From positions 124,001-188,000 of the forward strand of contig NZ_WWCU01000004.1 in NCBI RefSeq assembly GCF_009857595.1: DNA of 64,000 bases, read 5' to 3'. Within the stretch, counting starts at the first letter, position 1, and each line of letters opens with the position of its first letter. The notes under the pieces are model-generated. The model saw only the letters and a program-made list of their open reading frames with translations, was not told where the DNA came from and did not search any database. This stretch comes from Pseudoduganella aquatica. GTDB lineage: Bacteria > Pseudomonadota > Gammaproteobacteria > Burkholderiales > Burkholderiaceae_D. Below are positions 26,164 to 33,698 of this stretch, one piece after another. The position numbers and the translations under genes are program-made.

Positions 26164-26295
26164 GGCGGGTTACGCGGCTGCGCCGCTAACCCGCCCTACG
26201 AGCCCGCAGAATTGGCGGCGGAATTGCGGCGGAATTGCGGCGGGATTGCGCTGGGCGTAGGGCGGGTTAGGCGGCGACAGCCGACGTAACCCGCC
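26164..26295. repeat. REP-like palindrome pair enclosing an 11-base tandem repeat
   Basis: Copy 1 (26164-26195) is GGCGGGTTA, GCGGC-TGC-GCCGC, TAACCCGCC, followed by CTACG; copy 2 (26261-26295) is the reversed element preceded by CGTAG. Between them GGAATTGCGGC is repeated at 26220 and 26231, with a partial third unit at 26242. Outer arms are identical to the pair at 16399-16502. Confidence 0.75.
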
Positions 26296-26311
26296 ATGCC
26301 TGAGCCGCCGC

Positions 26312-27100
26312 TCAGCACCCCTGCGCCGTGCACAGCGTGGCGATATTCCCGCTGGTGAAGCGCGCGCCGTTGAAGGTCTGGCCGAAGGTGCCGGTGCAGC
26401 TGGCGCTGTCGTAGCCGTGCACCACCGAGTCCACATGGTTGCCGCCCCGGTAGTCGCGCAGCCACGGTCCGCCGCTGGAGCCGAAGGTCATCGAGCAGCC
26501 GGTGTTGAGCACCGAGGTGCCGCCGCAGCTCCCACTGGGACTGAAGCTCTCGGACGCGCAGGCCTGCAGCGTATTCCCGCCGCCCAGATTGCCCGGATAG
26601 CCCAGCGCATGCTGGCTGAGCACGCTTCCGTAATTCCACGACCGCCCCAGCCATCCCGTGTAGAAGGTCACGCCGCGCCCGGCCGAGTCGTTCTGCAGCG
26701 CGATCAGGCAGACGTCGGAAGCCACATCCCCATTATTGATCCAGCTGGTCAGTATGCGCGCCTGCGACCAGGTGAACATGCCGAAGGGCGCATTGCCGCT
26801 GTTGTAGGCCGGCGCGAAGGACCAGCCGCCTATCCAGTTGTTGCGCGAGCGGTCGTAGCAGCAGTGCGCCGCCGTCACGATGATGTTGTTGCCGCTGATG
26901 ACGGACGCCGAGCAGGTGCCCGCGCTGGTGAACAGCTTGCCGATCGCGCGCGGCGTATTGGCGTTGTTCGTTTCCTGGTATTGCGTGAAGATGTCGACCG
27001 TGGCGCCGGCCGGGCCGGCGAAACCGAGCCCTGCCAATGCAGCCAGCGCCGCCCATGCCGCCGAGCCCGCCAGCGCCTTCTTGCCTGTGTGCTTGTCCAT
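26312..27100 (-). CDS. Secreted trypsin-like serine protease
   Basis: The 262-residue protein has a signal peptide (hydrophobic run to about residue 33, ending GPAGA-TV). The chymotrypsin-fold triad is visible: His 79 in VTAAHCC, Asp 129 in VASDVCLI and Ser 209 in FGSSGGPW. Several Cys (CSAS, HCC, VC, QAC, SCGG, GCS, SCTG, LC, GC-end) suggest multiple disulfides, fitting an extracellular enzyme. There is no obvious pro-peptide or C-terminal anchor. AGGGAG lies before ATG 27100. It may be cotranscribed with the upstream small exported protein, which ends 20 bases before its start. Confidence 0.88.
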   Translation of the reverse strand: MDKHTGKKALAGSAAWAALAALAGLGFAGPAGATVDIFTQYQETNNANTPRAIGKLFTSAGTCSASVISGNNIIVTAAHCCYDRSRNNWIGGWSFAPAYNSGNAPFGMFTWSQARILTSWINNGDVASDVCLIALQNDSAGRGVTFYTGWLGRSWNYGSVLSQHALGYPGNLGGGNTLQACASESFSPSGSCGGTSVLNTGCSMTFGSSGGPWLRDYRGGNHVDSVVHGYDSASCTGTFGQTFNGARFTSGNIATLCTAQGC

Positions 27101-27120
27101 TTCAGATCTCCCTGCCGTGG

Positions 27121-27474
27121 TTAGCGTTGCTTTTGGTCCGCTGCCTTCCAGTCGTCCGGATGCAGGCGGCGCGCCTCCTCGTCCGCCTTGGGATCGGGCG
27201 CGCCGCCTTCGGACAGCTCGGGCTTGGCGCCGGCCAGCGCCTTCTTCTCGGCCGCCGTCTGCGACTGGCGTTTGGGCTTGCCCTTGGTCACGTTCCAGTC
27301 CAGCGGCTTGGCGCTGAGCCGCTCCTCGCGCGTCTGGTAGGACGGCTCGGCCGCGGCGCGCTGCGGGTCGGCGTCGCGCTTGATGCTGGTGGTGGTGTCC
27401 TGCGGCGCTGCAAAAGCCGAGCCCGCCATGAACAGGGCGGCCAGCGCAGCGTGGGATGGTGAGTTGATCAACAT
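27121..27474 (-). CDS. Small exported hydrophilic protein (117 aa)
   Basis: An AAAGGAGG site precedes ATG 27474. The N-terminus is a signal peptide (MLINSPSHAALAALFMAGSAFAA) and the mature part is charged and low in hydrophobic residues (REERLSAKPLDWNVTKGKPK, KADEEARRLHPDDWKAADQK), probably disordered. It lies just upstream of the secreted protease on the same strand and could be a partner or inhibitor, but there is no motif to support this. Unknown family. Confidence 0.6.
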   Translation of the reverse strand: MLINSPSHAALAALFMAGSAFAAPQDTTTSIKRDADPQRAAAEPSYQTREERLSAKPLDWNVTKGKPKRQSQTAAEKKALAGAKPELSEGGAPDPKADEEARRLHPDDWKAADQKQR

Positions 27475-27581
27475 AGTCGCCTCCTTTAGGTGAAGCGGAC
27501 AGGCCTGCCCCGCTTGCTAAAGTTCAGCCTATGCCGGCCCGGTGGATATGCAATGTTTTGTGGGGACTGCCTTGACGCAGG

Positions 27582-29096
27582 TCATGGCAAGTGCAGATCG
27601 CGCACCGCCGCTTCCAGCGCCTCGAATGTGGCCGGCTTGGTCAGGTGGCGGTCGAAGCCTGCGGCCAGGGCGTTTTCGCGGTCGCGCTCCTGGCCGTAGC
27701 CGCTGAGCGCCACCAGGCGCACGCCGGCCAGCTCGGGCAGCTTGCGCATGGCGCTGGCCGCTTCCGTGCCGGGCATGTCCGGCAGGCCGATGTCGAGGAA
27801 CACCAAGTGCGGCCGGAACGCCAGCGCCAGGCGGATGGCGTCCGTGCCGGTGTGGGCGGTGACCACCTCGTGGCCGCAAAAGCTGAGCAGCGAGGCCACC
27901 ATGTCGGCCGAGTCGACGTTGTCGTCCACGACCAGCACACGCCTGCTCGGCCCGGCTGCCGGGCTGTCTTCGGCGGCGGCGGTGCTCGCCACGCCCTCCG
28001 GCGCGGCGCACAGCGGCAGGCGGATCTCGAACGTGCTGCCCTGGCCTTCGCCGGGGCTTTCAGCGGCCACGCTGCCGCCGTGCAGGTCCACCAGCGTGCG
28101 TACCAGCGACAGGCCGATGCCCAGGCCGTCCTGCACGCGGTCCGACGCATGCCCGGCCTGCGCGAACAGTTTGAAGATGTTGCCGATCTGCGCGGCCGGA
28201 ATGCCGATGCCGTTGTCGCGGATGCGTATCAGCGCCGTGTCGCCCTCGCGCGTCAGGCTGGCGGTGACGACGCCGCCCAGCGGCGTGAACTTGCAGGCGT
28301 TGTTGAGCAGGTTGCCGGCGATCTGCGCCAGGCGCACGCCGTCGCCGGCCACCCACAGCGGCTCGTCGGGCAGCTCGACGGACAGGGCGTGGCGCCGCCG
28401 CTCGCACGCCTCGCGCGCGGTGTCGAGCACCGAACGCAGCATCTCGCCCAGCTCCACCGGCGCCACCCGCAGCGTGATCTTGCCCTGCGAAATGCGCGAC
28501 ACGTCCAGCAAATCGTCCACCAGGCGCACCATGTGGTCGGTCTGCCGGATGATCATCTGGCGCGCGCTCTCCTGCGGCTGCGGCGCGTACGGGTCGAGAT
28601 TGCGCAGCACCTCCACCGCGTTGCGGATCGGCCCCAGCGGATTGCGCAGCTCGTGCGCCAGGATGGCCAGGAACTCGTCTTTCAGGCGGTTCGCCTCGCG
28701 CAGCTCGCGCTCCGCCTTGGCCAGCCGCAGCAGGGCGCGCACATTGGCCACCAGCTCTTCCGGTTCGATCGGCTCGATCAGGTAGTTGTCGGCGCCGCTG
28801 TCGAGCGCCCGCACGCGGTCCGGCGAGGCCACGTAGGACGCCGAAGTCTGCAGCACCAGCACCATGGCGGTGTGCGGGTTCTGTTTCAGGCGGCGGCACA
28901 CTTCAAAGCCGCTCAGGTCGGGCAGCTTGGTGTCGAGCAGCACCAGGGCCGGGTTTTCGCTGGCCGTCTTGGCCAGGGCCTCGCCGCCGCTGGCCGCTTC
29001 GATGACCTGGAATCCGGCGCGCTGCAGGATGCGCGACTTGGCGTAGCGCGCCGCTTCGGTATCGTCCACATTGAGGATCAGGTCGTGCGACATCAT
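27582..29096 (-). CDS. REC-HisKA-HATPase-REC hybrid kinase, last gene of the stressosome operon
   Basis: The 504-residue cytosolic protein has an N-terminal receiver (acceptor Asp 55 in LLDTKLPD; the usual Lys is replaced in YLIEPIEP), a short coiled linker, HisKA with His 148 (LAHELRNPLGP), HATPase (NACKF about 266, GLGIGLSLVRTL about 325) and a C-terminal receiver with Asp 435 (FLDIGLPDMPG). There is no membrane helix. ATG 29096 overlaps the stop of the preceding kinase by four bases; ATG 29093 is an alternative. No DNA-binding response regulator follows, so the last receiver may be the output or a phosphate shuttle. Confidence 0.9.
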   Translation of the reverse strand: MMSHDLILNVDDTEAARYAKSRILQRAGFQVIEAASGGEALAKTASENPALVLLDTKLPDLSGFEVCRRLKQNPHTAMVLVLQTSASYVASPDRVRALDSGADNYLIEPIEPEELVANVRALLRLAKAERELREANRLKDEFLAILAHELRNPLGPIRNAVEVLRNLDPYAPQPQESARQMIIRQTDHMVRLVDDLLDVSRISQGKITLRVAPVELGEMLRSVLDTAREACERRRHALSVELPDEPLWVAGDGVRLAQIAGNLLNNACKFTPLGGVVTASLTREGDTALIRIRDNGIGIPAAQIGNIFKLFAQAGHASDRVQDGLGIGLSLVRTLVDLHGGSVAAESPGEGQGSTFEIRLPLCAAPEGVASTAAAEDSPAAGPSRRVLVVDDNVDSADMVASLLSFCGHEVVTAHTGTDAIRLALAFRPHLVFLDIGLPDMPGTEAASAMRKLPELAGVRLVALSGYGQERDRENALAAGFDRHLTKPATFEALEAAVRDLHLP

Positions 29097-30898
29097 GGTG
29101 CCTCGTGCTGGTTGGGTGGCGGCGCGCCGGCGCCGGACGCCGCCAGGTAAAGGGCATTGAGCTGGGCCAGCAGTTCGGCGCGCGGCACCGGCTTGACGAA
29201 ATAGGCGTCCGCCCCCAGCGCATAGGCTTTCTGGCGGTCCGCCACTTCGGACGCGATAATCACCGGCACATGGCGGCGCCGCTCGTCGTTCTTGGTCTGC
29301 GTCAGCCAGCGCCAGGTGTCGGTGCCGTTCAGGTACAGGTCGAGGATGACGGCGGCCGGCGGCGTGGTGTTCCAGACCTGCTCGGCCTCCCACAGGCTGC
29401 GCGCCCACACGGCGCGGTAGGGGGTGTTGCGGAAGAAGCTGCGGTACAGCAGCATGGCGGTGCGGTCGTCCTCGACCACCAGCACCGGGATGCCGCCGTC
29501 GGCGCCGCCGGGCGCAGGGCCGGCGGCCAGTCCATCGTGCAGCGGCGGAGCGGATTCGCGCAGCATGCGCGGCAGGGTGGCGAAGAAGGTCGAGCCCACG
29601 CCAGGCGTGCTGGTCAGGCCGACCCTGCCGCCCAGCAGCCCGGCCAGCTTGCGGCACAGCGGCAGGCCCAGGCCGGTGCCCTTGGCGCTGCGCTGCAGGT
29701 GGCCCGCCACCTGGCTGAATTCTTCAAACACCATCTGCTGGTCTTCGGGCGCGATGCCGATGCCGCTGTCCTGCACGGCAAAGCGCACGCCGGCGCCGTC
29801 CGGCAGCAGCTCGGCCGACACGCGCACCTGGCCCGCCTCGGTGAACTTGAGGGCGTTCGAAATGAAGTTGCGCAGGATCTGCGACAGCTTGGCCTCGTCG
29901 CTGAACATATGCAGCTCCGGCTCCGGCATGTCGAACACCAGGTCCACCTTGGCGCTCACCAGCAGCGGGCGCAGCATGCCGCGCAGCGCGCTGAACATCT
30001 CGCCGACGTCGAAGTCGGCGCTGTGGATGTCGATCTTGCCCGCTTCGATCTTGGCCAGGTCCAGCAGGTCGTCCACCAGCTCGGCCAGCGACTCGGCGCT
30101 TTTCAGGATGTAGCCGACCTGTTTTTCCTGCTCGCTGCCCAGGTCGCCGTCAATGCGGTCCAGCAGCAGCTTGGACAGCGCGCGTATGGAATTGAGCGGG
30201 GTGCGGAACTCGTGGCTCATATTCGACAGGAAGCGCGTCTTCATCTCGTCGGCGCCGCGCAGATGCTCGGCTTGCTGGTCCAGCTCGGCGTACAGCGCCA
30301 CCACGCCGCGGTTGGTGTCCTCCAGCTCGCGCGTGAGCTGCAGCAGCTCTTCCTGGCGCGCGTTCAGTTCGGCCAGCGTGGCCAGCAGTTCCTTGTTCTG
30401 CTGCTGCATTTCCGACAGCGCAGCGTCCGGCGGCAGGGCGTGCAGCTGGGCGCCGAGCGCGCCCACCGCCGCCGCCGTCAGCAGCGGCGCCTCGGCCGGC
30501 AGCAGCTTCTTCAGCAGGATCAAGGTGCCCTTGCCGGGCTCGGTATTGATGTCGCACTGGTCCATCAGGCGGCGCGCGCCCAGCAGGCCCATGCCCATGC
30601 CGGTGGGGGACTGGTAGCGCCCCGACAGCACCAGCTGGAGGTTGGCGATGCCCGGCCCCTGGTCCTCGATGCGTATCACCAGCAGCTGCGGCGCGGTGCC
30701 GCCTTCCACGCTGAACTCGATGCGGCCGCTGCTGGCGTAGTTGTAGACGTTGCGCGCCAGTTCGGACACGGCGGTGGCAATGCGGGTCTGGTCCTGGCCG
30801 CCGAAGCCGCACAGCGCGGCGATCTGGCGCGCGCGCTGGCGCGAGGCCACCACGTCCACCTCGGCCACGATGGCCATGCTGAGGATGCGCAGGCTCAT
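29093..30898 (-). CDS. RsbT-like domain fused to histidine kinase and receiver
   Basis: The 601-residue cytosolic protein has three parts. Residues 1-135 are an RsbT-type GHKL domain (SELARNVYNYASSG, IEDQGPGI, TGMGMGLLGARRLMDQ). Residues 160-215 are a Leu/Glu/Gln-rich coiled coil, leading to HisKA with His 229 (SNMSHEFRTPLNS) and HATPase (NALKF about 348, GTGLGLPLCRKLAG about 408). Residues 470-590 are a receiver with Asp 520 (VILDLYLN). The RsbT-like part has an intact N box and glycine box, so it could be a second serine kinase or a docking module for the stressosome. Both ends overlap neighbours by four bases. Confidence 0.9.
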   Translation of the reverse strand: MSLRILSMAIVAEVDVVASRQRARQIAALCGFGGQDQTRIATAVSELARNVYNYASSGRIEFSVEGGTAPQLLVIRIEDQGPGIANLQLVLSGRYQSPTGMGMGLLGARRLMDQCDINTEPGKGTLILLKKLLPAEAPLLTAAAVGALGAQLHALPPDAALSEMQQQNKELLATLAELNARQEELLQLTRELEDTNRGVVALYAELDQQAEHLRGADEMKTRFLSNMSHEFRTPLNSIRALSKLLLDRIDGDLGSEQEKQVGYILKSAESLAELVDDLLDLAKIEAGKIDIHSADFDVGEMFSALRGMLRPLLVSAKVDLVFDMPEPELHMFSDEAKLSQILRNFISNALKFTEAGQVRVSAELLPDGAGVRFAVQDSGIGIAPEDQQMVFEEFSQVAGHLQRSAKGTGLGLPLCRKLAGLLGGRVGLTSTPGVGSTFFATLPRMLRESAPPLHDGLAAGPAPGGADGGIPVLVVEDDRTAMLLYRSFFRNTPYRAVWARSLWEAEQVWNTTPPAAVILDLYLNGTDTWRWLTQTKNDERRRHVPVIIASEVADRQKAYALGADAYFVKPVPRAELLAQLNALYLAASGAGAPPPNQHEAP

Positions 30899-31935
30899 GG
30901 CTGGCCTCCCTGGTGGTCGCGCAGCACCAGCACGCTGACGTCGTCGCGGCGGCGCGAGAAATCGCGGTACAGCACGGCGGCGATCACGGCCGGATGGCGC
31001 CGGGCCAGGCCGGGGTAGTCGTCCAGGTTCCAGCGCGAGCCCAGGCCGTCGCTATGCAGTATCAGCATGCCGTCATGGTCCCAGGGCGCGGGGAATTCCT
31101 GCACCTTGCGCATATTGCTGCCGACGATGCCGTTGTGCGACACCAGCTGGCGCCGCGCGCCGTCGCTCCAGGCGTGGCAGGCAATATTGCCCACCCCGGC
31201 CAGTTGCAGCTGCCCTGCCAGCATGTCGATGCGCACCACGGCGGCCGCCGCGCCGCGCGTGGCGCGCAGCGCATCGTGCACGTCCTGCAGCAGCACGGAA
31301 GCGGGCTGGGCCGGATTGGCCAGCACGGTTTGCGCGGCCAGGCGCGAGGCGTCGGCCGCCAGCGGGCCGTGGCCCAGGCCGTCGGCCACCAGCACCGTGG
31401 CGCTGGTGGGGCCGCAGGCCAGCGCCCAGCCGTCGCCGCAGGCGGTTTCGCCGTGCATGGGCAGGCAGACCACGCCCACGTCCAGCGCCAGCGGCGGCGC
31501 GGCCGCGTCGGCCTGGTTCGGCTGCGGCCATAGCGTCAGCCAGACCACCGTGCCCTGGCCGGGCGCGCTGTAGGCGTCGAAACTGCTCGACAGGCGCTGC
31601 ATCGCGCCCAGGCCCACGCCGTAGCTGCCCGCCGTGGTGCGCCCGTCCTGCAGGCTGGTGGCCAGGCTGGCCATGCCGGGACCGTTGTCCAGCGCCAGCA
31701 CTTCCACACCGGCCCGGCCGCCGGCGTGCAGCGCGCGCAGCAGGATCTCGCCGTGGCCGGCGTGTTTCAGGATGTTGCTTGCCGCTTCGGTCACCACGAT
31801 GGCCAGCTCGCCGGCGCGCACCGGGTCCAGCCCGGCTTGCGCGCCCAGTTCGGCGGCGGCGCGGCGCGCGGCGGCCACGTGGGTGGCGTCGGATACCGGG
31901 CAGCACTGCTGCGGCGGATTTAGAAAGGTTTCCAT
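30895..31935 (-). CDS. RsbW/RsbT-like ATPase fused to an RsbX/SpoIIE-type PP2C phosphatase
   Basis: The 346-residue protein begins with a GHKL anti-sigma-factor-type domain (residues 20-135: ELAIVVTEAASNILKHAG, LDNGPGM, GVGLGAMQRL), followed by a PP2C-like domain (150-340) with metal-binding acidic residues in VLVADGLGHGPLA, ILHSDGLGSRWN and RRDDVSVLVLRD. In B. subtilis RsbX resets the stressosome by removing phosphate from RsbS and RsbR; this protein probably does the same, with the fused kinase-like domain giving targeting or extra regulation. Its start lies 16 bases inside rsbT, and its stop overlaps the next gene by four. Confidence 0.88.
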   Translation of the reverse strand: METFLNPPQQCCPVSDATHVAAARRAAAELGAQAGLDPVRAGELAIVVTEAASNILKHAGHGEILLRALHAGGRAGVEVLALDNGPGMASLATSLQDGRTTAGSYGVGLGAMQRLSSSFDAYSAPGQGTVVWLTLWPQPNQADAAAPPLALDVGVVCLPMHGETACGDGWALACGPTSATVLVADGLGHGPLAADASRLAAQTVLANPAQPASVLLQDVHDALRATRGAAAAVVRIDMLAGQLQLAGVGNIACHAWSDGARRQLVSHNGIVGSNMRKVQEFPAPWDHDGMLILHSDGLGSRWNLDDYPGLARRHPAVIAAVLYRDFSRRRDDVSVLVLRDHQGGQP

Positions 31936-32336
31936 TTGGTGATGCTGACGGTGGTGCCGGCGCCGGGCGCCGAAATAATGTCGAACTCGTCCGCCAGCCG
32001 CTTGGCGCCGGACAGTCCCAGGCCCATGCCGCCGCCGCTGGTGTAGCCATCGGTGAGGGCGCGGGGAATATCGTCGATGCCGGGACCATCGTCGGTGAAC
32101 ACCAGCTGCAGCCCGCGCCGCATGCCGTTGTTGACGTGGAGCAGGTGCGCCTCGCCGCCGCCGCCGTAGCGCAGCGTGTTGCGCGCCAGCTCGCTGGCCG
32201 CCGTCACCATCTTGGTCTGGTCGACCAGGCTGAAGCGCTGCGCCACCAGCTGCTCGCGCACCTGCTGGCGCAGCCGCACCACGTCCTCGTCGAGCCGCAG
32301 CGGCAGCACCACGGCGCCGGGAGGAGGCGCGTTCAT
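31920..32336 (-). CDS. rsbT: RsbT-type switch serine kinase
   Basis: The 138-residue GHKL protein has the RsbT N box ASELARNTLRYGGGG (about residues 46-60), FTDDGPGI and the glycine box SGGGMGLGLSGAKRLADEF. In stressosomes RsbT is held by RsbS and, after stress, phosphorylates RsbS and RsbR and is released to activate a downstream partner. Here the partner cannot be RsbU, which is absent; the RsbT-like N-terminus of the kinase encoded two genes later suggests another route. It overlaps rsbS by four bases. Confidence 0.93.
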   Translation of the reverse strand: MNAPPPGAVVLPLRLDEDVVRLRQQVREQLVAQRFSLVDQTKMVTAASELARNTLRYGGGGEAHLLHVNNGMRRGLQLVFTDDGPGIDDIPRALTDGYTSGGGMGLGLSGAKRLADEFDIISAPGAGTTVSITKWKPF

Positions 32337-32689
32337 GCGATCTGGCGCTGAAGCAGCTGTACGCCTTTTTCGACGTTCAGCGCCGTCTGTACGCCTTCCA
32401 GCTTGAGGCCCAGCTCCACCAGCGTGATGGCCACGGCCGGCTGCATGCCCACCAGCACGGTGTGCGCGTCCAGCACGCGCGCCATGGCGGCGGTGTTGCT
32501 GATCATGCGGCCGATAAAGGAGTCCACGATGTCCAGCGTGGAAATGTCGATCAGCACGCCGCGCGCGCGGTCCTGCACGATGCGCGCGGTCAGGTCGTCC
32601 TGCAGGGTCATCGCCAGCCTGTCGTGCATGTCGACCTGTATGGTCACCAGCAGCAGCTGGCCCATCTTGAGTATCGGGATGCGTTCCAT
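32333..32689 (-). CDS. rsbS: RsbS-type STAS stressosome protein
   Basis: The 118-residue single STAS-domain protein has the RsbS signature LIDISTLDIVDSFIGRMI, with phospho-acceptor Ser 57 conserved, and LVGMQPAVAITLVELGL. RsbS forms the stressosome core with RsbR and captures RsbT in unstressed cells. It begins seven bases after rsbR. Confidence 0.94.
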   Translation of the reverse strand: MERIPILKMGQLLLVTIQVDMHDRLAMTLQDDLTARIVQDRARGVLIDISTLDIVDSFIGRMISNTAAMARVLDAHTVLVGMQPAVAITLVELGLKLEGVQTALNVEKGVQLLQRQIA

Positions 32690-32696
32690 GCGGGCC

Positions 32697-33560
32697 TCAC
32701 ACTGCCTGGTGGTAGGTGACCGAGGCGCCCAGCCGTTTCATGGCGGTCTGGAAGGCGTCCGCCAGCGTGGCCTTGGTGGTCACGTCCTCCAGGTTCACGC
32801 CCAGGTGGACGATGGTTTGCGCGATCTGCGGGCGGATGCCGCTGATGATGCAGTCGGCGCCCATCAGGCGCGCGGCGGCCACGGTCTTGAGCAAATGCTG
32901 GGCCACCAGCGTGTCCACGGTGGGCACGCCGGTGATGTCGATAATGGCGATGGAGGCGCTGGTGTCGATAATCTTCTGCAGCAGGTTCTCCATCACCACC
33001 TGGGTGCGCGCGCTGTCGAGGGTGCCGATCAGGGGCAGGGCCAGTACGTCGCGCCACAGCTGCACCACCGGGGTGGACAGTTCCAGCAGCTCCTGCTGCT
33101 GGCGCAGGATCACGCCTTCGCGGTTGCGCTGGTATTCCTCGACGGTGTACAGGCCGAGGCGGTCGAACAGGTTGCCGGTCTCGGCGAGTTCCTCGCCCAG
33201 CGCGGCGCTGTCGTGCGCCAGTTCGGCACGCAGGCCGGCGAACAGCGGCTCCTTGAGCGAGAACACGAAGGTGGCCGTCTCGGTCGGGGTGTAGCCTTGA
33301 CGCACGCGGTTGGCGGAAATATCACTGAGCAGCTGGCGCACCTCGCCCCAGGCCGGGCCGTCGATTTCATAGCTGGCGCCGGCTTCGGTGGCCTTGACCA
33401 GCAGCGGCAGCAGGCGCATGGCCTGTTGCCGCATTTCGGCCTCGGCCCCCTTGTCGCGGCGCACCGTGCGCGACAGCATGCCGCTCAGCCAGCCCTCCAG
33501 CAGTGCTTCCTGGTTTTTGCTCAGGATGTTGGCGAGATTTCCGGTGCTCTGCTTGCTCAT
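32697..33560 (-). CDS. rsbR: RsbR-type stressosome sensor (helical N-terminal domain plus STAS)
   Basis: The 287-residue protein has an all-helical N-terminal domain (about residues 10-150; WLSGMLSR, GYTPTETATFVFSLKEPLF), similar to the RsbRD-type N-terminus rather than a clear heme globin, and a C-terminal STAS domain (165-280) with IIDITGVPTVDTLVAQHLL and GIRPQIAQTIVHLGV. Thr in VDTL matches the second RsbT target of B. subtilis RsbRA, and Ser/Thr in GTLDSART the first. It is the only RsbR in the window, so the sensory input comes through this N-terminal domain. GGGG precedes ATG 33560; it is the first gene of the operon. Confidence 0.92.
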   Translation of the reverse strand: MSKQSTGNLANILSKNQEALLEGWLSGMLSRTVRRDKGAEAEMRQQAMRLLPLLVKATEAGASYEIDGPAWGEVRQLLSDISANRVRQGYTPTETATFVFSLKEPLFAGLRAELAHDSAALGEELAETGNLFDRLGLYTVEEYQRNREGVILRQQQELLELSTPVVQLWRDVLALPLIGTLDSARTQVVMENLLQKIIDTSASIAIIDITGVPTVDTLVAQHLLKTVAAARLMGADCIISGIRPQIAQTIVHLGVNLEDVTTKATLADAFQTAMKRLGASVTYHQAV

Positions 33561-33637
33561 GCGTACCCCACAAAAATGGATTAAGAAAAAACAGTCTAAC
33601 AGGAAAAATTTAAAAGCTTGGTTAAATTGAAATGTAG

Positions 33638-33677
33638 CCTGTCCAGCCGCATACAGCGGCCGGGCAGGCGGGACAGG
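33638..33677 (-). terminator. Hairpin downstream of the first TonB receptor gene
   Basis: CCTGTCC (33638-33644) pairs with GGACAGG (33671-33677) and encloses an inner GCCGC-TGTAT-GCGGC stem. It lies 22 bases beyond the receptor stop and upstream of the rsb operon, so it may end receptor transcription, but it lacks a T-run. Confidence 0.4.
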
Positions 33678-33698
33678 GAGGGGGAAGGGAGGGGGGAA

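Noticed and set aside
29105..31018. A 637-codon open frame on the plus strand opposite the stressosome kinases
   Set aside because: Low-complexity Gln/Arg/His composition; the minus strand encodes recognised domains with coupled overlaps.
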